Shown in pieces: positions 8,168 through 18,457 of a stretch of 64,000 nucleotides of DNA. A program made the position numbers and the translations under genes. The stretch's first letter is position 1. Every line of letters begins with the position of its first letter. The notes below the pieces were generated by a model. That model was not told the origin of the DNA. It saw nothing but the letters and a program-made list of their open reading frames with translations, and did not search any database. Location: contig CAWKMN010000010.1 of NCBI GenBank assembly GCA_963850765.1, forward strand, positions 124,001 to 188,000, written 5' to 3'. The stretch is from CAWKMN01 sp963850765. GTDB lineage: Bacteria; Chloroflexota; Anaerolineae; Aggregatilineales; Aggregatilineaceae.

Positions 8168-9301
8168 ATGTTTCGCCGCCGCCTGATCAAAGTGTTGAGT
8201 CTCACGCTGTTTGGCGTGCTCGTGGCCGCCATTACCGCCGAGATTGGCGCGCGAATTATGGTGGCGCGCGGCCTGCTGCCGAACCGGATGGCCGCCGATA
8301 TTTTTGCTGCGCATCCGATCGGCTGGACGCTGGAACCCGACCTTGACGTTCACATCTTTACGACAAACGGCCTGGTGCGCATCCAGACCAATTCAGCCGG
8401 CTTCCGTGACCGAGAATATCCCCGCGCACGAGCCGATGCAGTCACCCGCGTGCTGGTGTTGGGCGATTCGTTCACGCTGGCGCTTGAGACGGCCCAGCAG
8501 GATACCTTCCACGAGCAGCTTGAAGCCCAGTTCGGCGGGCAGGTCGAGGTCATCTCTATGGCGGCCAGCGGCTATGGTCCCGCACAAGAGCTGCTCGCCT
8601 ATGAACATATTGGGAGAGACTTCGCGCCGGATATGGTGCTGGTCATGTTTTACGTGGGCAACGACCCGCTCGATAGTGACCGCTGGGAGCATCTGCCCTA
8701 CTATGAAGTGGATGGTGAGAACCTCGTGCTGCGCCAGTTTCCATACAAGGGACCATTCAATCTCCCCCTGGTTGTGGGACAGCGCAGTAACTTCGTGATG
8801 AGGCAGTCGATGCTGGCATTTTTGCTCGGTGTGGTAACGCGCGGGCAGGGGCGTACCCTTGTTACTGAAACTAACTCCTGTGCGTATCTTATCGCGGAGA
8901 ATTACCCTGATGCCGATGCCACTGACTGGCAGATCACTGAAAAGTTGCTGCTGACGCTGCGTGACTCCGTGGAGGCAGACGGCGCAGCCTTTCGCTTGGC
9001 GGTCATCCCCACAGAGCTACAGGTACAGGACGACTACATGGCCGATTTTTCGGCACGATGTACGATGCCCACCTGGGCCACCTCGCTTACATACCAGCAG
9101 GATCGCCTGATACCGTTTCTTGACGCTAACAACATAACTTATCTGGATCTGCGTCCCAGCCTGCGCGCAGACGCAGAGTCTACCGAGCTGTACTTTTCTG
9201 ATGTCGATATTCACTGGACACCGCACGGTCACGAGGTTGTTGCAGGGGTGCTGGCTAACTGGCTGCCGCTGCTGCCCGACAGTGATACTGCCGATCGGTA
9301 G
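8168..9301 (+). CDS. SGNH/GDSL-fold hydrolase-like protein with N-terminal membrane anchor
   Basis: The start codon follows the ATPase stop with no gap. Residues 7-28 form a membrane segment. Block I is VLVLGDSFT, block III contains YVGNDP, and the C-terminus has DVDIHWTPHGH, which supplies the Asp and His of an SGNH triad. Such anchored SGNH proteins often act on O-acyl groups of surface polysaccharides. The substrate here is not known. Its place at the end of an amino acid importer operon is unexpected and may reflect read-through and not a shared function. A large YfhO-like membrane protein gene converges on it 26 bases away. Confidence 0.78.
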   Translation: MFRRRLIKVLSLTLFGVLVAAITAEIGARIMVARGLLPNRMAADIFAAHPIGWTLEPDLDVHIFTTNGLVRIQTNSAGFRDREYPRARADAVTRVLVLGDSFTLALETAQQDTFHEQLEAQFGGQVEVISMAASGYGPAQELLAYEHIGRDFAPDMVLVMFYVGNDPLDSDRWEHLPYYEVDGENLVLRQFPYKGPFNLPLVVGQRSNFVMRQSMLAFLLGVVTRGQGRTLVTETNSCAYLIAENYPDADATDWQITEKLLLTLRDSVEADGAAFRLAVIPTELQVQDDYMADFSARCTMPTWATSLTYQQDRLIPFLDANNITYLDLRPSLRADAESTELYFSDVDIHWTPHGHEVVAGVLANWLPLLPDSDTADR

Positions 9302-9327
9302 GGTACGGCGGCCGCGCGAGTCACCAC

Positions 9328-11679
9328 TCAATCAATGCGCCCAGGCTTCGCTTGTGTGTTTGCCCGTTGCTTTCGCAAGATCGTTGCCAGCGACACCAGC
9401 AGCACCGTCAGCAGCGTTCCCCCGGTTACGGCCAACCCGATCAGCAGACTCGGCGGCAGATAGCGCAGGTGGACTTCATAACGGCCTGCACATGGCAGAA
9501 ACACTCCCATCCAGCGGTAATCCGATGCGTATACGGTCGCATCGTCGCCATTGATCCAGGCTTTCCACCCGCGATGATAGGTTTGGTTGACGATCAACAG
9601 CCCTGCCTGTGGAGTCTCGATCTCCAGCCACAGATTGCCGCCTTCCAGCCGTACAGCCGACAGCCTTTCGGTTGAAATATCGGCCGCTGCGGCACAGGTA
9701 TCCGCGGTTGGCAAATCGGCCTCAATCACTGCTTGGTGGCGGTAGCTCTTGCCCGGCTGTTCAAGCCAGTGGAGCGCCTCATCTGCCGACGACACCGGCT
9801 CCACCTGCGGTACGACAAAGGCAAACGGCAGTGCATCGATGTTTTCCACGCTGCGCACGGGTCCCAATTTGTGGCCCTCGATCAGGGACGGGTCATCGGG
9901 CAGCGGCTCATCTGTTTTGAGCAGCAACCACCTTACGCCAAATAGATCCAGAAGATCGGGACGCACCACAGCGTCGAGCATAATCTGATTCTCTTCGTGC
10001 GGTCTGTCAGCAGGCCGCCCGGTCAGCACGTTGATCGCATTCGTCAAACGCTGCGGAAGCACGCCGGAATAGCCATTGAGAAAGCGCAGCCCGCTGTTCT
10101 CGGCCACATTCACTCGCCCCCACTCGTGCGAATCGCCTGTTTCGAGAAACGCGAACGCCTGTGCATTCTCGACCGGCAGGTTTTGGGGAGTGATATACGT
10201 CAGGGGATCGAGGGATGCGCCCCGGTAGATGATAGGCATGGCGTAACTCACGAGATCGACTGCGGCAACTGCCAACACCAATAACGCATAGTGCTGTTTC
10301 GGCTGTGATTGATACAGACGAACCGCCAGCAGGAAGCCGATGAGCGCCGCCACGAACCACACCAACCCTCTCAGGAAACGCTGTGGGAGCACGTCGAAGG
10401 ACTCCACCGCATATGGCTCCTGGTAAAGTGCGGCCACGATCACGACGAGCAGCGTCATGCCGATCCCAATTCCGTAGACCTTCCGGCGTCGGGTGCTGAT
10501 CGGCGCCTGCGAGCGCATCAGGATCTGGTCAAGGCCGTAGCCTGCCAGCACGGATATGCCTAACCCTGCCACCATTGTATGCCGGGCCGGATCACGGAAC
10601 AGCGTATAACCGGGCACAATTTTCCTGAAGAGCGCAAACAGCCCACCGGAACTGCCAAGCGATAACCAGAGAAAAAGCAGGGTGATACCGCCCCAGAACA
10701 AGACCTCTGGATCGCGCCGCTTTGTGCGGAGGGCAACCACCGCCAGAAAGATCGCCGCGGTGCCTGAATAGACAGCAAACTCCGGCCAGACATAGTCTTC
10801 AATTGAAGGATCGTCAAAAGTGTGTGGGAGAACGTATCCCATCAGCATCGGCCACGGAAGCGATCCATAGTTGACGCTAGCCTCCGATAGCCCTCCCTGC
10901 CGGTTGCCCTGCGTTCCGATGTCCCATGTAACGCCCAACCTCGCCGCGCCAATCCCCAATGCGAGGATCGCCGCCGCGACGCCCCACAGGATGAACGGCC
11001 ACCATTTTGAACGCTCCATCTGGAAAAAAATGAGATACAGTCCAAACAGCAGCACCAGCATCCCTGTGTACATGACGATCTGGTAGTTTCCCACGCCGAT
11101 CAGCAGTTGGAGGCCAAACACGCTCGCCAGCCCCAACGCGCTCCACCACCCGGGTCGGCGGGCGAGATAGAGCAGCGCCAACGGTGCCCAGACCATGAGC
11201 GTGCGCCCATACAGGTGCGAATTGTGCCCGGCGGCAATTCTCACCGCCAGCGGCGCACCGAAGATTGTGATCAGCGCGGTCAGCCCAGCCCCTGCCGAAC
11301 TGACTCCCAAACTCCGCATGAAGAGATAAGCTCCCACTCCGGCGAGCCAGAAATGAATGCTCATCATCCAGTTGAATGCGGTTGGGCTACGGAAAAGGCC
11401 GTAAATCCATTCAGGCGGATAAAATGGTATCGCTTGCTCCTCCACCAGCAGCGGATAGCCGCCCATAATGGTAGGTGACCATGTGGGTAGTTCCCCTTGC
11501 GCGATCATAGACCAAAAATGGTGCCGGATTGGGTAGCTCGAACGGACGGCATCGGCACCGGCCGCCAGCCGGTCGCTGACCAGCCCTCGCCCGTGAGATA
11601 GCATCACGATCAGGGCAAGTAGCAGGCAGACGCGTATCACTTCACGTCGGTCAAGCGGAGTGCTAGAATAAAGATTCAA
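9328..11679 (-). CDS. YfhO-family-like polytopic membrane protein
   Basis: The 783-residue protein has at least 11 hydrophobic segments spread over the first two thirds, followed by an exported C-terminal domain and a last membrane segment near residues 745-768. The first loop has features of the YfhO/glycosyltransferase C-like group (GADAVRSSYP, GGYPLLVEEQ). The late NQTYHRGWKAWINGD stretch is typical of YfhO-like proteins. These proteins are linked to surface glycan or lipoteichoic acid glycosylation. The donor and acceptor cannot be read from sequence. Confidence 0.72.
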   Translation of the reverse strand: MNLYSSTPLDRREVIRVCLLLALIVMLSHGRGLVSDRLAAGADAVRSSYPIRHHFWSMIAQGELPTWSPTIMGGYPLLVEEQAIPFYPPEWIYGLFRSPTAFNWMMSIHFWLAGVGAYLFMRSLGVSSAGAGLTALITIFGAPLAVRIAAGHNSHLYGRTLMVWAPLALLYLARRPGWWSALGLASVFGLQLLIGVGNYQIVMYTGMLVLLFGLYLIFFQMERSKWWPFILWGVAAAILALGIGAARLGVTWDIGTQGNRQGGLSEASVNYGSLPWPMLMGYVLPHTFDDPSIEDYVWPEFAVYSGTAAIFLAVVALRTKRRDPEVLFWGGITLLFLWLSLGSSGGLFALFRKIVPGYTLFRDPARHTMVAGLGISVLAGYGLDQILMRSQAPISTRRRKVYGIGIGMTLLVVIVAALYQEPYAVESFDVLPQRFLRGLVWFVAALIGFLLAVRLYQSQPKQHYALLVLAVAAVDLVSYAMPIIYRGASLDPLTYITPQNLPVENAQAFAFLETGDSHEWGRVNVAENSGLRFLNGYSGVLPQRLTNAINVLTGRPADRPHEENQIMLDAVVRPDLLDLFGVRWLLLKTDEPLPDDPSLIEGHKLGPVRSVENIDALPFAFVVPQVEPVSSADEALHWLEQPGKSYRHQAVIEADLPTADTCAAAADISTERLSAVRLEGGNLWLEIETPQAGLLIVNQTYHRGWKAWINGDDATVYASDYRWMGVFLPCAGRYEVHLRYLPPSLLIGLAVTGGTLLTVLLVSLATILRKQRANTQAKPGRID

Positions 11680-11733
11680 AGGAAGACCGGCTTTCGGTTG
11701 ACAGATGATTTCGGAGAGCAGGAATAAAGCGCA

Positions 11734-11761
11734 ATTATATAATGGCCGCTGATAGCAACAA
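11734..11761 (-). promoter_or_regulatory. Sigma-70-type promoter for the YfhO-like gene
   Basis: On the minus strand TTGTTG (11756-11761) and a perfect TATAAT (11734-11739) are 16 bases apart, about 55 bases upstream of the start codon. Confidence 0.45.
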
Positions 11762-11939
11762 GCGTACTGTCGTTTCAGCCCCGTGTTTGATGATTGGGAA
11801 GATTATCGAGCCAACCCCCCATTTGGCCTAGGCGAAAACCCCCCGTTTGACTGTTGCCGTTTAAGGCTATTCCCGCTAGTCTCTAGAATGAAGGGACTCA
11901 TAGCATCCGGTCACCATCGACCGAAGAAAGGGGAACGAT

Positions 11940-12266
11940 ATGTTTCTGGCACAGTCCGTACTGGACGATACGATCACCGTCAGCATCACGGTAGAGCAGT
12001 TGATCGCCTGGATGATTATTGGCCTCATCGCAGGCATTCTGGCCAGCATTTTCACACGCGGGCGGCACAGCCTGCTTGGCCTGATGTTTATCGGCCTTCT
12101 GGGTGCCATCGTGGGCGGCTTTTTGTTCTTCGACGTGATGGATCTGGAAGTTACCGGCGATCTGGCAACCGGCATCCTGATCCGCTGGATCGACATTCTG
12201 GTGGCCTTTGCCGGCTCGCTGATCATCCTGGCGATCACCAGCGTGTTTTACTGGCGCAGAATCTAG
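11940..12266 (+). CDS. GlsB/YeaQ/YmgE-type transglycosylase-associated membrane protein
   Basis: The 108-residue protein has three hydrophobic segments, with glycine-rich helices (AWMIIGLIAGILAS, LLGLMFIGLLGAIVGG) in the family pattern. GAAAGGGGAA lies just upstream of ATG. Family members are small inner-membrane proteins often induced under stress. Their biochemical role is unclear despite the name. The gene stands alone and has its own terminator. Confidence 0.8.
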   Translation: MFLAQSVLDDTITVSITVEQLIAWMIIGLIAGILASIFTRGRHSLLGLMFIGLLGAIVGGFLFFDVMDLEVTGDLATGILIRWIDILVAFAGSLIILAITSVFYWRRI

Positions 12267-12330
12267 GGTTGTAATCTCTCATGCGGACGGACGCACAGCT
12301 CCGCCCGTCCATACCACCGGCAGATCAGAG

Positions 12331-12356
12331 GGCGGGGTCGTCAACCCGCCGTTTTT
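12331..12356 (+). terminator. Rho-independent terminator
   Basis: A GGCGGG stem (12331-12336) pairs with CCCGCC (12345-12350) and is followed by GTTTTT. It lies 65 bases after the GlsB-type gene. Confidence 0.7.
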
Positions 12357-12554
12357 GTTATCTCATGTGGCTGCAATGCGGTGATGCGGCCGATTTTGCG
12401 ATACACTTTATAGTGCCGATTGGCAGGGTTAGAAATGCATTAGCAGGTACAACGCGCCCCGGTCTCGATGCATCCAATGATAAAGAAACTGTAAAAAAGA
12501 TGGGGCACGGCGCAGCGCGCCTGGAAACACTGGATCAGCAGCGAGGGCTAACAC

Positions 12555-13548
12555 ATGAGTGAAGCATTGAAACTGACGTTAGGCACGACTATCACCGGCA
12601 GCGAATCCTCAGGCGGGGGTACAGCACGAGCGCGTGATTATTATCGGCTCCGGCCCGGCGGGACTGACGGCGGCGCTCTACACGGCACGCGCCAACCTGA
12701 ATCCGCTGGTCATCGCCGGGGATCTGCTGGGCGGGCAGGTCGCGCTGACGTATGAGATCGAGAATTATCCCGGTTTCCCCGAAGGCCTGACGGGGCAGGA
12801 ACTGGTTGAATTGATGAAAACCCAGGCCGAGCGGTTTGGCGCGCGGATCAAGATGTTCAACAGCGTTACCGAGGTGGATTTTGCTAACGGCTCGCCCTTC
12901 ACGGTGAAGACCGACGATGACCAGGAATATCTGGCCGACGCGCTGATCGTGACGGTGGGCGCGACACCGCGCCATCTCAACATACCCGGCGAGCACGAGC
13001 TCACCGGGCGGGGTGTAAGTTATTGCGCGACGTGTGACGGCGCGTTCTTCCGCAACAAAAGCGTAGTGGTCGTCGGCGGTGGCGACAGCGCGCTGGAAGA
13101 GGCGATCTTCCTCACGCGTTTCGCCAGCCGGGTCGATGTGGTCCATCGCCGCGAAGAACTGCGCGCCGGGGCGACCCTGCAGCAGCGGGCTTTCGCGAAC
13201 GACAAGATTCACTTCATCTGGAACACGGTGGTCGAGCAGGTCACGGGCGACCCGGTGGTGAAAACGGTCCGGCTGCGCAACGTCAAGACCGGCGACGCGA
13301 CCGACTATCCCGCCGACGGTGTATTCATCTTCATCGGGCATGATCCGAACAGCGATATGTTCGCGGGCAAACTCGAACGTGATCCGTTTGGCTATCTGAT
13401 CACCGACCGCGAGATGCGGACCAACATCGACGGGGTGTTCGCGGCGGGCGAAGTGCAGGATCGGATCTACCGTCAGGTGGCGACCTCCGTCGGGCAGGGC
13501 ACCGCGGCCGCGATGTCGGCGGAACGGTGGCTGGCCGCGCGCGAATAG
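12555..13548 (+). CDS. trxB: Thioredoxin reductase (FAD/NADPH, frameshift near the start)
   Basis: Translation starts at ATG 12555 behind GAGGG. Removing one G from the G run at 12615-12619 gives a 330-residue protein. It has the FAD dinucleotide fold (VIIIGSGPAGLTAAL), the redox pair in CATC (Cys157 and Cys160), the NADPH fold (VVVGGGDSALEEA) and the C-terminal FAD motif (GVFAAGEVQD; GD is commoner than GE). It should reduce thioredoxin with NADPH in the cytosol. The first 25 residues before the FAD fold are longer than in typical TrxB. No thioredoxin gene lies next to it. Confidence 0.9.
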
Positions 13549-13867
13549 GCGATCCGGGCCTCACCCCTCGTGCAATCTCGAGAGTCCTTGCTAGCATGAC
13601 CTCTGTAGGGGCGGGTTTGTTAACCCGCCCTGTGCGATCCACTGGGTCGCCCCTGCACCTCAATCCCCGCATCATGGGCTCACGGTAGTGGTGACATTTG
13701 GACTGACGGTGGTGTTCGCCCGTTGGTCGGGGGACCCAAAAACGAGCGGAAGTTCCCTTCCACACAGGGGATGGGATGCGTCGTGAGCCAATCCAGATTC
13801 GGGCATCCGTCGAGGGTTTACCGCGGCCCACCCAAAAAGACGTGGCACGGGCTCGTGTGGCCGGGAG
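13549..13867. other. 319-base intergenic stretch with a GGGGCG palindrome
   Basis: A palindrome at 13606-13630 (GGGCGGGTT with AACCCGCCC) is a member of the dispersed TAGGGGCG family, followed by a partial second arm (GGGTCGCCCCTGCA) at 13645-13658. Nothing else is recognised. Confidence 0.6.
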
Positions 13868-14797
13868 CTAGCGTTCCAGTGCCGCGCGATCCCAGTGCGC
13901 CAGATTGGCGGCCGCCTCATACGTCGTTTGGAAAAAAGCCAGTAACGTCTCATCCGGCGCAACCGCCGTCCTCACCGCTGTATAGGGCAGCAGGAACAGC
14001 CTCAGTACGTCATGGTAAGACGCCTCGTCCGGCTGAATAGGGTAGTCTTGGAAGCCCGCTGGCTCCGGATAAGCATACGCGTAGAAGGCGGGCAGACCGA
14101 GGCCCGCCCCCGCCCAGAAGCCGCAGGAACTGACCTCATGCGAATAGGCCTCGCGCATGACGAAGCGGGCCACATTGGGCGCACCAGGATGTTCAGGTGC
14201 CTGGCGCCCTGAAAAGCGCGTCATCGCCAGATCAAAGCCGCCCCAGAAGAAATGAACCGGGCTGGCCTTGCCCACAAAACGGCCGCGGAACGCCTTCAGG
14301 ACGCGGTCGACCTGAACGAGGATCTGCCAGTGCCGCTGGGCATATTCCGGGTCATAAGCGGCATGGTGATGATCCTGCTCAAACGGCGTTCGGTCTTCGA
14401 CTTCCACCGGCACGGTCCAGAGGGTGACGTCGAGGTCCAGGGAGCGCAGCTGCGTCATGAGGACCTGGAGAAAGTCGGCGACCGTGCGCGGCACCAGCTC
14501 CACCGACCGCTTCATCCCGTCGCTGGTCTCCAGCTGCAGCACATGGTCGATGAAATCAAAATCGATTTGGAAGCTCCGCGTCCCATAGGGAATGGGGGAG
14601 GTGGTCAGACCGCGCGCGGTGAGGTACAAGGGAGCCTGCCACCAGTGGTTCCACATCGGGCTCAGCGCCAGCCGGATCTTGCCGACAATCTGCATCCAGC
14701 GCTGCAGCGTCTCAGCGGTGTCCGACCACCCCTCCAGCGGCAGGTCGGGCCAAATCTCCGTACTCGAGAGCGGTCGTGGGGTGTCGGGTGTACCCAT
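13868..14797 (-). CDS. DUF5996-family-like protein of unknown function
   Basis: ATG 14797 is chosen because GGAGGAGCC lies just upstream, giving 309 residues. The sequence is soluble and rich in Trp, Tyr and His, with motifs such as SSTEIWPDLPLEGW near the start, WNHWWQAPLYLTARGL and HFFWGGFDLAMTRFSG. These match what I recall of the DUF5996 family, which has no established activity. No signal peptide or membrane segment is seen. It is transcribed away from the trxB side. Confidence 0.65.
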   Translation of the reverse strand: MGTPDTPRPLSSTEIWPDLPLEGWSDTAETLQRWMQIVGKIRLALSPMWNHWWQAPLYLTARGLTTSPIPYGTRSFQIDFDFIDHVLQLETSDGMKRSVELVPRTVADFLQVLMTQLRSLDLDVTLWTVPVEVEDRTPFEQDHHHAAYDPEYAQRHWQILVQVDRVLKAFRGRFVGKASPVHFFWGGFDLAMTRFSGRQAPEHPGAPNVARFVMREAYSHEVSSCGFWAGAGLGLPAFYAYAYPEPAGFQDYPIQPDEASYHDVLRLFLLPYTAVRTAVAPDETLLAFFQTTYEAAANLAHWDRAALER

Positions 14798-15049
14798 CCT
14801 GGCTCCTCCAGCAGTCAATCCGTCCCTGAGATTATGGCCCAGACACGGCGGCGCAGCCAACGGGCATGTCAGATCATTCGAGGTCTACCAGCGCGCGCGC
14901 GGGATAGTGGTGAACCTTATCCGTCAATGTTTCACCACTACCGGGCTCACGAATAAGTAATACGCCATTGATAAAAATGCATGGCGTTTTTTGTTTTTTG
15001 AGCTAAGCTCTTTTTTGTATCCGCATTCGATCTTAAGGAAATAATCGCC

Positions 15050-16556
15050 ATGCCGCCCTGGCCCAAGAATCCGGTGATGTATGAGATCAACGCCTGGACC
15101 TGGCTGCGCGCCCTGTCCGAGAAATACCAGACCAAAGTCACGCTGGACTGTGTGCCCGACGCCGAGGTGGACGCTCTGGCGAAGTGGGATTTTGACGCGA
15201 TCTGGCTGATGGGCGTCTGGGAACGCAGCCCGCTGGGGCGCAAGATCGCGCAGGAGCACGCCGGCTTACAGGAAGACTACCGCCGCGCCCTGCCCGACTA
15301 CCAGACCGGAAGACGTGGTCGGGTCCCCCTACTGCATTCGCCGCTACCGGGTTGATCCGGCCCTGGGCAACCCGGCGGGATTGGCCCTGTTCCGCCGGCG
15401 GCTGGCCGAGCGCGGAATGCGGCTGATTCTGGATTATGTGCCGAACCACGTCGCGGGCGATCATATCTGGCTGAAATCCAGCCCGGAGTGTTTTATCCAC
15501 GGCACGGCGGACGATCGGGCCGCGCAGCCCGATGCCTTTTTCCTGCCGGATGGCGGTGAGCAGGTCGTCGCGCACGGGCGCGATCCGTATTTCCCCGCCT
15601 GGACAGATGTCGCGCAGTTGAACGCATTCAGCCCCGAACTCCGCGCACGGTCGATCGAGACGCTGCTGGACATCGCCGCGCAGTGTGACGGCGTGCGCTG
15701 TGATATGGCGATGCTGGTGATCAACGAGGTGTTTGCGCGGACGTGGGGCGAACGTGCCGGACAGCCACCCCTGGCCGATTTCTGGCGCGTCGTCATCCCG
15801 ATGATCAAAGTGCGCCGCCCCAATTTTCTGTTTATCGCCGAGGTCTACTGGGATCTCGAATGGGAGCTTCAGCAGCAGGGGTTCGACTATACCTATGACA
15901 AGCGGCTCTATGATCGGCTGGTGAACGATCCGGCTCGTTCGATCCTTGGGCACCTGTACGCCGGGACTAATTACCAGGAGCGGCTGGTCCGCTTTGTCGA
16001 GAACCACGACGAGCGCCGCGCCACTATGGCCCTGGGGCCAGGGCGCGATTTGGCCGCGGCGATCCTGGTGGCCACGCTGCCCGGCGCGACACTGGTCCAC
16101 GATGGCCAGTTGGTCGGACATCAGGTTAAGCTGCCGCTGCAATTGGCCCGCCGGCCCGCCGAGCCGCTGAATACGCAGGTCGAAGCATTCTACCGGACTC
16201 TGCTGGCGGAGGTGCAGCACCCGGTTTATCACGAGGGCGAATGGCAGCTTCGTGACACGGTCGCGGCGTGGGATCTCAACGCGTCGCATCGTGCCCTGAT
16301 CGCGTATACGTGGCGGCATGGCAGCGAGCGCCGCCTGATCGCGGTGAACTACTCCTCGGCATCGGCGCAGGGACGCGTGCTCCTGCCCGGGTTCGACGTG
16401 AAGGGGCAGACGCTCCGTCTGCACGACGCCTTGCACGACGTCGATTATGAGCGCGACGGCAGCGATCTGGACGAGCATGGCCTGTATGTGGATCTGATGC
16501 CCTGGCAGGCGCATATCTTTGTGTTCCACGAGGTGGAGCAGGCCAAACCGGCGTGA
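15050..16556 (+). CDS. GH13 alpha-amylase-family glycosidase (single frameshift)
   Basis: AAGGA precedes ATG 15050. Removing one G near 15309 joins two frames into a 501-residue protein. All four GH13 regions are present: region I LDYVPNH, region II GVRCDMAM with the nucleophile Asp218, region III FIAEVYWD with acid/base Glu264, and region IV VENHDE with Asp320. Catalysis on alpha-glucans or small alpha-glucosides is expected. No signal peptide is seen, so it is probably cytosolic. Domain B is short. No other sugar genes lie nearby, so the substrate is open. Confidence 0.87.
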
Positions 16557-16930
16557 TCTGTTTTTCACCCCTATCCTCCGTCCGACCGTCGGTCGGCACC
16601 CCCTTTCCCCGCAAGCAGAGAAAGGGGGCAAGTCCCTCTCCGCGTGCGGGGAGGGATTTAGGGAGGGGTAAACGCGAGGGTAGATTTCCTTTACAGGTGA
16701 GCAAAGTACATAAACGCCCGGAGCGCTTGTCCACCCGTTTCGACAAGATTTGAGACGATCTCAGTCCGTTTTTCCTCTCGTGCGATGCGGATCCCACCAT
16801 GGGTAGGGGCTGTTATTTCGTGCGTTGCGTGCTACAATCGGAACACTGAAGAGTTTGAAGGACACACAATGTGCGACGATCGATGCTAATGCGCCGCGGC
16901 TTACCGCCCGGACTGGGATCAGGGGACGAT
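16557..16930. repeat. Non-coding stretch with a CTCTCC/GGAGGG palindromic repeat
   Basis: The repeat at 16581-16670 has a CCGACCGTCGGTCGG mini-hairpin, a CCCCTTT/AAAGGGG pair and a CCCTCTCCG/CGGGGAGGG pair, and ends with TTTAGGGAGGGG. The same layout recurs at seven other places in the window. The remaining sequence is the leader of the AAA+ gene. Confidence 0.75.
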
Positions 16931-18270
16931 ATGAAGTCGGTGAGCTGGGAGATGCGCTACGAGCGCCTTGCGCTCTGGGCGGATGCCGAATGGCAGCAGC
17001 GCAACAGCGAGCAGCCCTACCAGTTGTTGTGGGCCGCCGAAAGCTGTGGCAACCAGTTGGCCCAGTCCCGCGTGAAGCCGCGCCGCCGCCTGAAGGGTAA
17101 AGCCTATTTCACCGGCACGGAGCAGGTGCGGTGCCCCGACGTCATCTCGATCAGCGAATACGTCGTGCCGGGCCGCCAGCCGATGCTCGGTGAAACCGTG
17201 GGCGCGTTTATCTTCAGCTTCGATCACCCCGACGGCGCGTTTGAAGTGCTGTTCGTCAGCTCCTATTTCCGCGATGACGATCCCAATATCGTGGCGGTGG
17301 CGCTGGTCCCGCCGGATCACCTTGACGCCTGGGTGAACTTCGAGCAGTTGTGCAACGAAGCCGTGCGCCGCCCCAGCCGCCGCCAGGATGTGTATATCAT
17401 CGGCGGCACGAACGCGTATTTTAAGCCCACCGTCGAGTGGGATGAGGTCATCCTGCCGTCGCACGATCAAGGACGATCTGCGCTCGGATATGGAAGCCTT
17501 CTTTACGGATGGCGTGCCGATCTACCAGGAATTGAATCTGGCCCCGTTCCGCAAACTGCTGCTGGTGGGACCGCCCGGCACGGGCAAGACCATGCTGTGC
17601 GCGGCGATGGCCAAGCTGGCGCTGAAGAAAAAGCGGGTCGTCGTGTATGTGTCCGGCGCGGACGATGACGGCGCATCCTTCCACAAGATCCACCACGCGC
17701 TGAACGTGGTCGCCAACGCGGGCTATCCGGTGCTGCTGATCGTGGAAGAGATCGACGTGTATCTGCGCAAGGACGACAAGGCGCGTATCCTCAACGTGCT
17801 CGACGGGCTGGAATCGCCCAACAACCCACGCGGCGCGCTGCTGCTGGCGACGACGAATTACCCGGAAGTGATCGACGAGCGCATCGCCAAGCGGCCGGGC
17901 CGGATGGACCGCATCCTGGTGATCCCGCCGATTCAGGACGAAGAACTGGCGCGCCAGATGCTTGAGCATTACATGGGGCCGCAGTGGCAGGAAGATCACA
18001 CGGAAGTGGTGCCGTTTCTCGTCGGGCAGACGGGCGCGTTCGTGCGCGAGATCGCGCTGCACGCCCGGATGCTGGCGGCGCATAACCAGCAGCGTGTGGT
18101 CGATCTGGCCATTCTGCGGCAGTCGGTCGCCAGCCTGACGCAACCAGATCAACACGGGCGACGATCTGATGCCGCGCCGCTCCTTCGGGTTCGGCTCGCG
18201 GGGCAGCAACGGCTCCGGCGGTGATTATGATCGCCTGCCCGCGCCCGAACGGGAATCGCTGGAAGAGTAG
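16931..18270 (+). CDS. AAA+ ATPase with a family-unknown N-terminal domain (two frameshifts)
   Basis: ATG 16931 follows AGGGGACGAT; a GTG at 16871 is an alternative. Removing one C near 17464 and one near 18138 gives 445 residues. The AAA+ module has Walker A GPPGTGKT (Lys219), Walker B LLIVEEIDVYL, sensor 1 LLATTN and a probable arginine finger region KRPGRMDR. The N-terminal 180 residues match nothing I recognise. The C-terminus is a Gly/Ser/Arg-rich tail. The AAA+ core resembles the BCS1/FtsH-like classical group. A protein remodelling role is likely, but the client is unknown. There is no protease domain. Confidence 0.78.
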
Positions 18271-18457
18271 CGGTCAGCTTTCAGCAGTCAGCGTTCAGCT
18301 AAAACCACCAAAAAAGCAGGCTACGAAGCCTGCTCTTTTGATCTATAAACGCCACGGTGTGCTGATCGCGCTTATTCGCGATGAGTTTTAGCACTACCCG
18401 TTCGATCGGGCGAATGATTATATTTTGAAACAGCGCAACACACAGAGAATTGTGCGC
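18271..18457. other. Intergenic stretch with TCAGC heptamers and a terminator
   Basis: Tandem TCAGC units (18275-18296) are followed by the bidirectional terminator at 18311-18339. The rest is the 3' flank of the convergent response regulator gene. Confidence 0.5.
18311..18339 (+). terminator. Bidirectional rho-independent terminator
   Basis: AGCAGGCT (18315-18322) pairs with AGCCTGCT (18327-18334) around a 4-base loop. CTTTT follows on the plus strand and a run of A precedes it. It serves the AAA+ gene and could serve the response regulator gene that ends at 18458 from the other side. Confidence 0.75.

Noticed and set aside
11783..12274. Alternative frame overlapping the GlsB-type gene
   Set aside because: It has no ribosome site or similarity, while the chosen frame matches a known family with a good ribosome site.
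12281..12562. Small open frame between the GlsB-type gene and trxB
   Set aside because: It spans the terminator at 12331-12356 and has no family similarity.
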